This document shows, in pieces, positions 1-7,192 of a stretch of 64,000 nt of DNA. The position numbers and the translations under genes are program-made. Origin of the DNA: SIG565 sp045594065 (GTDB lineage: Bacteria > Bacillota > Clostridia > Oscillospirales > Acutalibacteraceae). Below the pieces are notes generated by a model, which saw only the letters and a list, made by a program, of their open reading frames with translations, ran no database searches and was not told where the DNA came from. The stretch lies in NCBI GenBank assembly GCA_045594065.1, contig JAZNXU010000004.1:1-64000 (forward strand), written 5' to 3'. Each line of letters begins with the position of its first letter. Positions within the stretch are counted from its first letter, which is position 1.

Positions 1-9
1 TTTTTGTGT

Positions 10-28
10 TTGTGTCCGCTGGACACAA
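10..28. repeat. short perfect inverted repeat
   Basis: Eight-base arms TTGTGTCC and GGACACAA around a 3-base loop. No U-tract follows, so it is not a terminator by itself. Its role is unknown; it lies near the window edge and may belong to an upstream gene. Confidence 0.5.
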
Positions 29-67
29 CATCGTTTTGCAACTTTAAGTGAATCAATAATATCCACT

Positions 68-99
68 GCAGCAGAGCCACACACTCTGCTGCGTTTTTT
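68..99 (+). terminator. intrinsic terminator of a gene upstream of the window
   Basis: Perfect 9-bp stem (GCAGCAGAG / CTCTGCTGC) with a 7-base loop, followed by G and six T. It presumably ends a plus-strand transcript entering from the left. Confidence 0.8.
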
Positions 100-266
100 A
101 ATTGTAAATTTTTTGGAGCAACTTACTGTTTTCATCAAGAAGCATTCAGAACAGCAAAGGCATATGATATAATTGTATTAGTGCAAAAGCGTGTGCAAGC
201 TATGATTGCAGGGGCGCTGAACCGCCGAAAAGAAACAACCGATACTTTTAGACCGGAGGCTTCAAT

Positions 267-399
267 ATGAATAAGAAATTCTTCGTGAAAAGAATGATTG
301 CGGTTGTCTTGGGCATCGTTATGGTGCTGGAAAGAACACGCAGACGAAGATAACAACGGCAAGTGCGATACCTGCGATTACACTCACCGTAGTCGATAG
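267..399 (+). pseudogene. collapsed remnant of a secreted/surface protein gene
   Basis: A GGAGG site at 254-258 precedes an ATG at 267 that encodes a typical Gram-positive signal-peptide start (MNKKFFVKRMIAVVLGIVMV) and then stops at 351-353. From 334 another frame reads EHADEDNNGKCDTCDYTH and stops at 397-399. That Cys-rich, acidic motif resembles tails or repeats of clostridial secreted proteins. The simplest reading is a secreted-protein gene that lost most of its middle by a frame-changing deletion, leaving signal peptide and tail. The 178-262 leader may be a worn riboswitch (see findings). Nothing else gene-like is visible in 1-530. Confidence 0.55.
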
Positions 400-529
400 A
401 AAGAGAAGATCTGCAGCTGACAAGTAATTTAATCCCAATAAACCACGCCGCATTTTTATAAATATTTTTCTTTTATGTAGAAATATATATTATTTTATGT
501 TAAAATAAATTATCAAAGGGGATGGATTT

Positions 530-1168
530 ATGTTCAGCGTTATTTTCGATATGGATGGCACTCTGCTTGATACCCAACGAATTGCCGTACCCGCGTGGGA
601 TTACGCAGGTCAGCTTCAGGGGTACGAAAACCTAGGCAGACTTATACCATCGGTCTGCGGTATGAACGAGGCAGGCTGGAATAAGGTGTTAGCCGAGAAT
701 GCACCCGATATTGATGTTGCGCTCTTTAACGAAACAGCACGCCAATACTCCCATAAACACCGCGTTATGAAGGAAAAAGAGGGTATGTTCGAGCTGCTCG
801 ATTTTTTGAGAGCTCACGGCGTTAAAATGGCGGTGGCATCGGGCTCAAAAACCTCCTCGATAGAACGGAATTTCGGTCAACTTAACGCCCTTGACTATTT
901 CGAAGCCACTGTTGGCGGAGAAATGGTAGTAAACGGTAAGCCAGCGCCCGATATTTTTCTGCTGGCGGCAGAAAAAATCGGTGCAGACCCCAAAGACTGT
1001 ATTGTTTTTGAAGATTCCGAGAATGGGCTTCGCGCCGCGCTTGCGGCAGGAATGCGGGCGATTTCTGTGCCTGATGTTGGAATAATTTCAGATGAAATAA
1101 AGGCGCAGCTCTTAGCAAGTGTCGATAAATTATCCGATGCGATTAAAATTTTGGAAAAACTTTTGTAG
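530..1168 (+). CDS. HAD-family phosphatase (beta-phosphoglucomutase/phosphatase-like)
   Basis: 212-residue haloacid dehalogenase-superfamily hydrolase, probably a cytosolic sugar-phosphate phosphatase or mutase. Motif I is FDMDGTLLDT with nucleophile Asp7 and acid/base Asp9. Motif II is the VASGS Ser near 105, motif III the Lys of GKPAPD near 137, and motif IV the acidic pair in FEDSENG near 160. The helical cap between motifs I and II is typical of subfamily IA. A purine-rich AAAGGGGATGG precedes the ATG. It is first in a likely operon with GtrA (9-base gap) and rpe, so a sugar-phosphate role fits. The exact substrate cannot be read from sequence. Confidence 0.85.
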   Translation: MFSVIFDMDGTLLDTQRIAVPAWDYAGQLQGYENLGRLIPSVCGMNEAGWNKVLAENAPDIDVALFNETARQYSHKHRVMKEKEGMFELLDFLRAHGVKMAVASGSKTSSIERNFGQLNALDYFEATVGGEMVVNGKPAPDIFLLAAEKIGADPKDCIVFEDSENGLRAALAAGMRAISVPDVGIISDEIKAQLLASVDKLSDAIKILEKLL

Positions 1169-1177
1169 AGGATTGTT

Positions 1178-1579
1178 ATGAAAAATAAATCTTTCTGGCA
1201 AGCAGTTAAATTTACACTGTTTTCGGTGTCGGCGGGTATTATTCAGGTGGGCTCTTTCACGCTGCTTAATGAGCTTGTTAAATTAAAATATTGGCCCGCA
1301 TACTTGATTTCATTAATACTTTCAATTTTATGGAATTTCACACTCAACCGCCGTTATACCTTTAAATCGGCGGCAAATGTGCCCGTAGCAATGCTAAAGG
1401 TGGGGCTTTTCTATTTGGTTTTCACACCCGTTTCCACCATTCTCGGCAACATAGCTGAGGGCAGCGGGATTAATGAATACATAGTTTTAGCCGTTACAAT
1501 GCTCTCAAACTTTGTGCTTGAATTCCTTTTCTGCAAATTTATAGTTTACCGCGGTCAAGAGGATACAAGAAAAGAGTAA
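1178..1579 (+). CDS. GtrA-family membrane protein
   Basis: 133 residues with four predicted membrane helices (about 10-30, 38-56, 70-92 and 99-122) and the family-typical Asn/Arg stretch NFTLNRRYTFKS after helix 2. GtrA-like proteins help flip or handle polyprenyl-linked sugars for cell-surface polysaccharides or teichoic acid; the family is broad and the substrate unknown here. The C-terminus is charged (RGQEDTRKE). It starts 9 bases after the HAD gene and lies 28 bases before rpe, so it is probably co-transcribed with both. Family assignment is firm; role is inferred. Confidence 0.85.
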   Translation: MKNKSFWQAVKFTLFSVSAGIIQVGSFTLLNELVKLKYWPAYLISLILSILWNFTLNRRYTFKSAANVPVAMLKVGLFYLVFTPVSTILGNIAEGSGINEYIVLAVTMLSNFVLEFLFCKFIVYRGQEDTRKE

Positions 1580-1607
1580 ATATAGAAATTTATCGGAGGA
1601 AAATGAA

Positions 1608-2255
1608 ATGGTAAAGTTATCACCCTCGGTATTAACTGCCGACTTTTTAACCCTTAAAGAAGATATTAAAAGACTTGAGGATGCGGGTGTGGATATGCTC
1701 CACCTCGATGTTATGGACGGTATTTTTGTGCCGAATATTTCTTTTGGAGTACCCGTTATAAGCTCAATCAAAAAGCACTCAACCGTACCGCTCGATGTAC
1801 ATTTAATGATTGACCGTCCCCACCGCTACATAAAGGAATTTGCCGCCGTTTCGGACTATTTAGGCTTTCATTACGAGGCAGGCAGCGATGTTGCCGCAAC
1901 TTTAAAAGAGATAAGGCAGCTCGGTTGTAAATCCTGCCTTACAATTAAGCCCTGCACAAGCCCCGAAGAAATCTATGAGTTTTTACCCCTTTGTGATATG
2001 GTGCTTGTAATGAGCGTTGAGCCCGGCTTTGGCGGACAGAAGTTTATGCCGAGCGCGCTTGATAAGCTTACAAAGCTTAAAAACAAGGCTGCCGAATTAG
2101 GGCTCAACATTGAGCTTGAGGTAGATGGCGGCATAAATAAAGAAACTGCCCCCTTAGCAGTAGAGGCGGGTGCCACTGTGCTTGTGGCAGGCAACTACAT
2201 TTTCTCTGCAGAAGATATGAAAGCTACGGCTAAGGAAATTAAAAATTTGGGATAA
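1608..2255 (+). CDS. rpe: ribulose-phosphate 3-epimerase
   Basis: 215-residue TIM-barrel enzyme interconverting D-ribulose 5-phosphate and D-xylulose 5-phosphate in the pentose phosphate pathway. Family signatures are in order: LSPSVLTADF at the N-terminus, HLDVMDG (metal ligand His and catalytic Asp near 35), DVHLM near 66, VEPGFGGQKF near 138 and the second catalytic Asp in EVDGGI near 175, followed by phosphate-binding Gly residues. Length is normal. A strong AGGAGG-like site (CGGAGGAAAATGAA) sets the ATG. It ends a HAD-gtrA-rpe run. A weak hairpin (GGGCG...CGCCC, about 2273-2295) follows the stop. Confidence 0.95.
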   Translation: MVKLSPSVLTADFLTLKEDIKRLEDAGVDMLHLDVMDGIFVPNISFGVPVISSIKKHSTVPLDVHLMIDRPHRYIKEFAAVSDYLGFHYEAGSDVAATLKEIRQLGCKSCLTIKPCTSPEEIYEFLPLCDMVLVMSVEPGFGGQKFMPSALDKLTKLKNKAAELGLNIELEVDGGINKETAPLAVEAGATVLVAGNYIFSAEDMKATAKEIKNLG

Positions 2256-2304
2256 TCACTCTTATAGTCCTGCGGGCGGATGAGCGCATTCGCCCTTACA
2301 TTAT

Positions 2305-2553
2305 CTAGCAGCTGCTTAAAATCAAATCCCCATACTCAACCGTTTTAAAAAATTCAAGGTAGGTGCTTTTCTTGCCCGAAAAATCAAGCCTTAAATTTGC
2401 GGGGGAGTGGATAACAAGGCGGTATTTGCCTAGGTATTCATACAAATCGGCATGAAATTTCCCACGCGTTTTGCGAAAGGAAATAAGGGCGCGCATAAGT
2501 GTGCGAGAATCTTCAAATTCCGCAACAGATATTTTTTGAATTTTGCAAAGCAT
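2305..2553 (-). CDS. short MecA-like protein (putative ClpC adaptor relative)
   Basis: 82 residues. The C-terminal half (DLYEYLGKYRLVIHSPANLR ... FFKTVEYGDLIL) resembles the C-terminal domain of the MecA/YpbH adaptors that hand substrates to ClpC, which usually read like LYKYNGRYYLVLE ... YLEEHGKLI. The N-terminal substrate-binding half of MecA (normally 200+ residues in all) is absent. The frame stays open upstream to 2637, but GAGGTGG sits 6 bases ahead of the ATG at 2553, and an upstream start would overlap the divergent small gene at 2613. Function is inferred from weak resemblance only. Confidence 0.5.
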   Translation of the reverse strand: MLCKIQKISVAEFEDSRTLMRALISFRKTRGKFHADLYEYLGKYRLVIHSPANLRLDFSGKKSTYLEFFKTVEYGDLILSSC

Positions 2554-2612
2554 AAAACCACCTCTGTATGTATTTTCTCCAAACTGTGCATAATAGGTTT
2601 GGAGTTGATAAT

Positions 2613-2747
2613 ATGAAAATAACCGAAAACAAATCAAAAACCGCTAAAACCGTGTTTATAAAAACGGTAATTATTACTGCCTGCGCGCTGATTTTAATAG
2701 CTATCGGCTATTTCGCGGCGGCATACTTTAGCGGTATGATTAGATAG
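2613..2747 (+). CDS. small single-pass membrane protein, 44 residues
   Basis: Begins MKITENKSKTAKTVFIKTV and carries one hydrophobic helix (about 18-40, ITACALILIAIGYFAAAYF), with a basic N-terminus suggesting N-in orientation. GGAG lies about 9 bases ahead of the ATG. Its stop lies 9 bases before the phosphohexomutase ATG and its last codons overlap that gene's ribosome-binding site (TAGGAG), so the two are likely translated from one transcript. I recognise no family. Confidence 0.6.
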   Translation: MKITENKSKTAKTVFIKTVIITACALILIAIGYFAAAYFSGMIR

Positions 2748-2756
2748 GAGATTATT

Positions 2757-4232
2757 ATGAATTACAATGAGCTGAAAAGCGGTACCGACATTCGCGGTGT
2801 TGCCTGTGACCTTGGCGGTAAAGCCGTAAATCTTACCGATGCTGCCGTTAAGGATATCACCGCCGCTTTTATTCTATGGGTAGCCGAAAAGACGGGCAAA
2901 AAGCCGAGCGAGCTGAGCGTTGCCATCGGTCACGACTCCCGCATTTCAGCCGAGCGCATTAAAACGGCGGCATTATCAGAGCTTATTTTAGCGGGAGTAA
3001 AGGTGTACGATTGTGCGCTATCCTCCACACCTGCTATGTTTATGACTACGGTAGAACTTGGGGTTGATGCCGCAATTCAGATAACCGCTTCGCATCATCC
3101 GTTTGATAGAAACGGTCTTAAATTTTTCACCCGCGACGGCGGACTTGATTCTTCCGATATTGCAGATATCGTAGTCGCCGCTCATGAGGGTAAACGCGGC
3201 CCCGTTGCCGACGGAAGTGTGGAAAAAATCGATTTTATGACTACATACGCGGGAATTTTACGCAAGAACATCTGTGACTCGCTCGGCGTAACCGAAGAGT
3301 CCCAGCCGCTAAAGGGCAAGAAAATAATAGTAGATGCGGGCAATGGTGCAGGCGGCTTTTATGCCGAAAAGGTTTTAAAGCCTTTGGGCGCTGATACCTG
3401 TGGCAGCCAGTTCTTAGAGCCTGACGGTATGTTCCCAAACCACATTCCCAACCCCGAAAACAAAGAAGCAATGGAGAGCATTTGCTCGGCTGTTAAGGCG
3501 GTAGGAGCCGACCTCGGTATTATATTCGATACCGATGTTGACAGGGCAGGCTGTGTTGATAAAAGCGGTAATGAAATTAACCGCAACCGCCTTATAGCTT
3601 TAGCGGCAATTATAGCATTAAAGGGTAATGAGGGCGGTACTATTGTTACCGACTCTGTTACGAGCGACGGCTTAAAGAAGTTTATAAATAATGATTTAGG
3701 CGGTAGCCACTACCGCTACAAGCGCGGCTATAAAAATGTAATCAATAAGGCTATTGAGCTAAATGCTCAGGGCGTTAACTGCCCGTTGGCTATTGAAACG
3801 AGTGGTCACGCAGCGCTAAGGGAAAACTATTTTCTTGATGACGGCGCATATCTTGCAACAAAAATTGTTATTGAGGTTGCCCGCGGAAATGAAATTGACG
3901 CAATGTTAGAAAACCTTGAAATGCCCGCCGAGGAAAGAGAAATTCGACTGAATATTAAGGCACAGGATTTCAAAGCCTATGGCAGCAATGTTATAGCCGA
4001 GCTTGAAAAATTTGCGGAGAATAACCCCGATTGCGTAATTGCCGATGATAACCGCGAGGGTGTGCGCATAACCACGCCGTATGGTTGGATGCTGCTGCGA
4101 CTGAGCGTTCACGACCCCGTAATGCCTGTAAATTTCGAGAGTAATGAGATTGGTGGCGTTCAAAAAATCATAGATTTCTTTAAAGACTTTTATAATCAGT
4201 TCTCACAGCTCGATTTATCAGCCTATAAATAA
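2757..4232 (+). CDS. phosphomannomutase/phosphoglucomutase family enzyme
   Basis: 491-residue alpha-D-phosphohexomutase that moves phosphate between C1 and C6 of hexoses, feeding nucleotide-sugar synthesis. Visible motifs are the N-terminal SGTDIRG, the phosphoserine loop ITASHHPFDRNG (active Ser near 109), the metal loop FDTDVDRAG near 260 and the sugar loop ETSGHAA near 347. The more usual DGDGDR metal loop is DTDVDR here, as in a subset of clostridial homologues. It ends at a strong terminator shared with the convergent gene. Whether it prefers mannose or glucose phosphate cannot be decided from sequence. A second phosphohexomutase, a GlmM fusion, lies at 43839-45485. Confidence 0.88.
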   Translation: MNYNELKSGTDIRGVACDLGGKAVNLTDAAVKDITAAFILWVAEKTGKKPSELSVAIGHDSRISAERIKTAALSELILAGVKVYDCALSSTPAMFMTTVELGVDAAIQITASHHPFDRNGLKFFTRDGGLDSSDIADIVVAAHEGKRGPVADGSVEKIDFMTTYAGILRKNICDSLGVTEESQPLKGKKIIVDAGNGAGGFYAEKVLKPLGADTCGSQFLEPDGMFPNHIPNPENKEAMESICSAVKAVGADLGIIFDTDVDRAGCVDKSGNEINRNRLIALAAIIALKGNEGGTIVTDSVTSDGLKKFINNDLGGSHYRYKRGYKNVINKAIELNAQGVNCPLAIETSGHAALRENYFLDDGAYLATKIVIEVARGNEIDAMLENLEMPAEEREIRLNIKAQDFKAYGSNVIAELEKFAENNPDCVIADDNREGVRITTPYGWMLLRLSVHDPVMPVNFESNEIGGVQKIIDFFKDFYNQFSQLDLSAYK

Positions 4233-4236
4233 ATTT

Positions 4237-4266
4237 AAAGGACGAAGAATTTTCTTCGTCCTTTTG
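4237..4266. terminator. bidirectional intrinsic terminator
   Basis: Perfect 12-bp stem (AAAGGACGAAGA / TCTTCGTCCTTT) with an ATTT loop; T-rich on both strands. It separates the convergent genes ending at 4232 (+) and 4276 (-). Confidence 0.9.
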
Positions 4267-4275
4267 ATTTAAAAC

Positions 4276-5097
4276 CTATTCCTCAGTGCAACCGCAACCG
4301 CAGCCGTCGGAAATATCGGCGGGGCGGGGCGGGAAGAAGTCGTCGGTGGGGAATTTAATGCGACGGAACACATCGCACGGCTGGTCGCTTGAGTCGGTGC
4401 ATTGTTTTTCGGGTATGCAGAAGTCGTATACGGGAACGAGCATCTGTACCTGACGGATTAGCTGAACAACCGTGAAAAGTCCTAGTGTTACATAAACTGT
4501 GGGGGTGCAGGCGGGAACATCGGTCTGAACATTGCCGCCGAGTATGTCGGTTACGGCTTTCGGGAATACGCAAATGCTCTCATAACAGTCGCGAACAACA
4601 CCCATACGGCTTGAAAGGGCTATGGGCGGGGCACTCTGAACTACGCAACGCGGCATATTAGAGGTAGAATCGGCGGTATCGTTACAGCCGCAGCTGCGGG
4701 CATTTATGGCGCTTGTAAACACCTTAACATTACCGTCGCTGCCAAATAAAATCACGCGCTTGTTAAAACAGGTAGCACCCTTAACAATTGTGGGACAACA
4801 CTGCCCCGATGTACAAACTTCGAGCTCAACCACAAAATAGAAAGCGATATTGCAGGAATAAAAGCCGCGATTGAAGTTTACAGGCTCAACATCAATTGAT
4901 GCGCTTACAACCTCGGCACTTCTAAGCTTTACGCTTGCGGCATTATTAATCTTTGCCTGAGCCTCGGCTGTGAAAAAGCAGCGCAAATCTTCAAGACAGT
5001 CGCGGTCACAGCAGGAATCGTAAACTCTGCCGGCATCAATGCAGCAGGCTTCTCTGAAGTCACAGCCGGCATTATTTGTTTCATTAAAATCTGCCAT
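4276..5097 (-). CDS. conserved clostridial Cys-rich protein of unknown function
   Basis: 273 residues with over twenty cysteines, many paired (CC, CxC), and a tail DISDGCGCGCTEE. Segments such as DSCCDRDCLEDLRCFF, IDVEPVNFNRGFYSCNIAFY and FNKRVILFGSDGNVKVF match my memory of an uncharacterised family common in spore-forming Clostridia. It has no signal peptide or membrane helix. The beta-rich middle plus Cys-rich ends would suit a disulfide-crosslinked or metal-binding structural protein, and a spore-coat or exosporium role is possible but is only an inference. GGAGGAAATT precedes the ATG. It appears monocistronic. Confidence 0.7.
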   Translation of the reverse strand: MADFNETNNAGCDFREACCIDAGRVYDSCCDRDCLEDLRCFFTAEAQAKINNAASVKLRSAEVVSASIDVEPVNFNRGFYSCNIAFYFVVELEVCTSGQCCPTIVKGATCFNKRVILFGSDGNVKVFTSAINARSCGCNDTADSTSNMPRCVVQSAPPIALSSRMGVVRDCYESICVFPKAVTDILGGNVQTDVPACTPTVYVTLGLFTVVQLIRQVQMLVPVYDFCIPEKQCTDSSDQPCDVFRRIKFPTDDFFPPRPADISDGCGCGCTEE

Positions 5098-5202
5098 AGA
5101 ATTTCCTCCGTTTATAATATTTTGACGAGTGTTTTTTCACACTTAGTTGTCGTTAATATAATATGCGGGGGTTAAATTTGTGTGAAAAAAGAGCAGTAAA
5201 CC

Positions 5203-6474
5203 TTACTGCTCTTTTAAATATTTGTAAATATCGGCGTACATATAAAGTGAGCCTAAGCAGATAAGCGGGGCGCCGCTTTTTTTGCTTTCGCTTATTGCCC
5301 TTTGCATAGCGGTGGGAATATTCTCATACGGCTCGGCGTTAGCACCGCACTCTTTAAAGGTAGCGGCGTAATCGTGGGCGCTCAGCGCGCGCGGGTTGGG
5401 GGCTGTTACACAGTAAATCTTAGCGGCGATTTCGCTTACAGCTTTCGCTATAAATGTATAGTCCTTATCCGCCATAACTCCGCTTAAAACATTAACCTTT
5501 CGGTTGCCGAAATACTGCTTTATGCTATCTACCGTCGCCTTAACTCCCTGCGGGTTATGCGAGCCGTCAAAAATTATAACGGGGTCGGTGCTCAAGCATT
5601 CAAAGCGCGCCTGCCAACGGGTGCTTTTCAAGCCCTCGGCAATACTTTCCTCGGTAATATTAAAGCCGTTATTTTTCAATTCTTCCGCCGCCGCACAGGC
5701 GTTTGCGGCATTTTTCGGCTGATATGAGCCGAGCAGTGGAATAAACACATTTTTGTGCTTTTTAATGTTTAAATGAGAGCCCGATAAATCGGCGCTTAAA
5801 AGCTCGGTTTCGCCGTGATTTACGGTGATTAACGGTGCGCCTTTTTCGTCGGCTTCCTTTTTTATAACGCTCAGTGCCGTGTCGTTATCTCCGCACCAAA
5901 GGCAGGGAACACCCTTTTTAATAATGCCCGCCTTTTCATTTGCAATCTCTTTTATTGTATTGCCTAAGAAATTTTGGTGGTCGAAATCAATGCCCGTAAT
6001 AACCGAAAGCTCGGGCGTTTTTATAATGTTGGTGGCATCAAGCCTACCGCCAAGTCCGCATTCAAGCACTACAATATCGCATTTTTGCCTTTTAAAATAT
6101 TCAAAACCGATTGCCGTTATAAGCTCAAATTCTGTGGGCTTATCCTCCATACCGTCGCAGGCATTCTTTACTTCCTCGCAAATTTCAGCTAAAGCGGTGT
6201 CACTAATCGGCTCACCGTTTACGGCAATGCGCTCATTAAAGCGGAGAATATAGGGCGAAGTGTAGGTGCCTACGGTGTAACCCGCACTTCTCAGAATGCT
6301 CGATAAAAAGGCGCAGAAAGAGCCTTTGCCGTTAGTTCCCGCAACATGAACAAAACGGAGAGAGTTCTGCGGGTTGCCGAGCGCATTACATAATGCGGTT
6401 ATACGGCTGAGCCCCGGTTTGCAGAAGTAGTTGCTCACCGAATGTATAAATGTTATAGCCTCGTTATAATTCAT
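5203..6474 (-). CDS. folC: bifunctional folylpolyglutamate/dihydrofolate synthase
   Basis: 423-residue Mur-ligase-fold enzyme that adds glutamate to folates using ATP. The P-loop HVAGTNGKGS is near 43-52 and is followed by TYTSPYI. The second ATP-domain element is VLECGLGGRLDATN near 135-148 and the family motif FDGSHNPQG near 302. Length is normal. The start overlaps the end of folT by 11 bases and GGGAG lies just upstream, so translation is probably coupled. The THF riboswitch ahead of folT therefore controls both uptake and polyglutamylation (retention) of folate. Confidence 0.95.
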   Translation of the reverse strand: MNYNEAITFIHSVSNYFCKPGLSRITALCNALGNPQNSLRFVHVAGTNGKGSFCAFLSSILRSAGYTVGTYTSPYILRFNERIAVNGEPISDTALAEICEEVKNACDGMEDKPTEFELITAIGFEYFKRQKCDIVVLECGLGGRLDATNIIKTPELSVITGIDFDHQNFLGNTIKEIANEKAGIIKKGVPCLWCGDNDTALSVIKKEADEKGAPLITVNHGETELLSADLSGSHLNIKKHKNVFIPLLGSYQPKNAANACAAAEELKNNGFNITEESIAEGLKSTRWQARFECLSTDPVIIFDGSHNPQGVKATVDSIKQYFGNRKVNVLSGVMADKDYTFIAKAVSEIAAKIYCVTAPNPRALSAHDYAATFKECGANAEPYENIPTAMQRAISESKKSGAPLICLGSLYMYADIYKYLKEQ

Positions 6475-7009
6475 TGTGCGCTCCCAAGGTTTTCATAAAT
6501 GATTTGTTTTTAAACAGTATCTCCAAAACTGCAAATTCGGCTAAAGCCACTATAATATAGTTAATAACCCTCTGTATAAGGGTCAGCGCAAAGGGGTAGC
6601 CGAGAATAATACTCAGCCCTATTGTTTTGATAATAACTGAGCCTACTAAATGGCAGATAACCACTGCAATTATAATGCGCAAATGCACATTCGCTTTTTT
6701 AAGCAGTGAGAACACGGCGCCCGAAGTAAAGCCGATAAACACGCTCGCCACCGTTATTATCGGGTTTATGGCGTAGCCCCGCAATATACAGCCGACAATA
6801 TCTGCTACAAGCCCTGTTATGGCGCCTACTGTCGGTCCGAACAGAAAGCCTGCAAGCAATAGCGGCAGATTTTCAATACTGAAACGCATTGTTTCGCCAA
6901 TAGGAAATGCCAAAAACTTGCCGCAAACAATGCTTATTGCGGCAAATACCGCAGCGGTAATCATAATTTTAAGGTTACCTAAGTTTTTCGCTTTTAAAAA
7001 TTTTTGCAT
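6464..7009 (-). CDS. folT: folate-specific ECF transporter S component
   Basis: 181-residue integral membrane protein with about six helices, including the ECF-S segment FPIGETMRFSIENLPLLLAGF and VADIVGCIL. It binds folate and works with the shared EcfAA'T energising module, encoded elsewhere. The frame is open upstream to 7144, but that stretch is riboswitch RNA. The ATG at 7009 has AAGGAGG 9 bases ahead and starts a sensible protein (MQKFLKAKNL). It overlaps folC by 11 bases. Expression is controlled by the upstream THF riboswitch and terminator, whose hairpin contains this ribosome-binding site. Confidence 0.92.
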   Translation of the reverse strand: MQKFLKAKNLGNLKIMITAAVFAAISIVCGKFLAFPIGETMRFSIENLPLLLAGFLFGPTVGAITGLVADIVGCILRGYAINPIITVASVFIGFTSGAVFSLLKKANVHLRIIIAVVICHLVGSVIIKTIGLSIILGYPFALTLIQRVINYIIVALAEFAVLEILFKNKSFMKTLGAHNEL

Positions 7010-7011
7010 AT

Positions 7012-7043
7012 AAAAAACCCTCCTTGTAGCTACAAGCAGGGTT
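7012..7043 (-). terminator. folT leader terminator/SD-sequestering hairpin
   Basis: On the minus strand, arms AACCCTGCTTGTAG / CTACAAGGAGGGTT form a near-perfect stem with one G-G mismatch, followed by six T. The 3' arm contains the AAGGAGG of folT. One hairpin can therefore both end transcription and hide the ribosome-binding site. It is the natural expression platform of the riboswitch at 7072-7170. Confidence 0.8.
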
Positions 7044-7071
7044 AGATTTACAAAATATTTGTACCTTGTTT

Positions 7072-7170
7072 GTAGCAGCGGGATGCGGAAGCGGTATCGC
7101 GAAAATTCATTCGTCCTATCGGCAACTCCCCGTCCGACAGGCACTAACGCACAGCTTCCTACTCTGCTAC
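7072..7170 (-). promoter_or_regulatory. tetrahydrofolate (THF, folT) riboswitch
   Basis: Read on the minus strand, 7170 to 7072. P1 arms are GTAGCAG and CTGCTAC. Inside them are the conserved elements of the THF-I class: AGAGTAG near the 5' end, GCGTTAGTGCC, GGACGGGGAGTTG, then GCGATACCGCTTCCGCATCCC near the 3' end. Known THF riboswitches sit ahead of folT and folate genes in Firmicutes and turn expression off when THF is plentiful. The downstream gene here is folT-folC, which agrees. The match is by eye against the remembered consensus, but several separate conserved blocks fall in the right order. Confidence 0.9.
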
Positions 7171-7192
7171 AACTAATTATACAATTAATATT

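Noticed and set aside
2256..2304. Terminator after rpe
   Set aside because: Only a 5-bp GGGCG/CGCCC stem with no U-tract, so I did not list it as a terminator.
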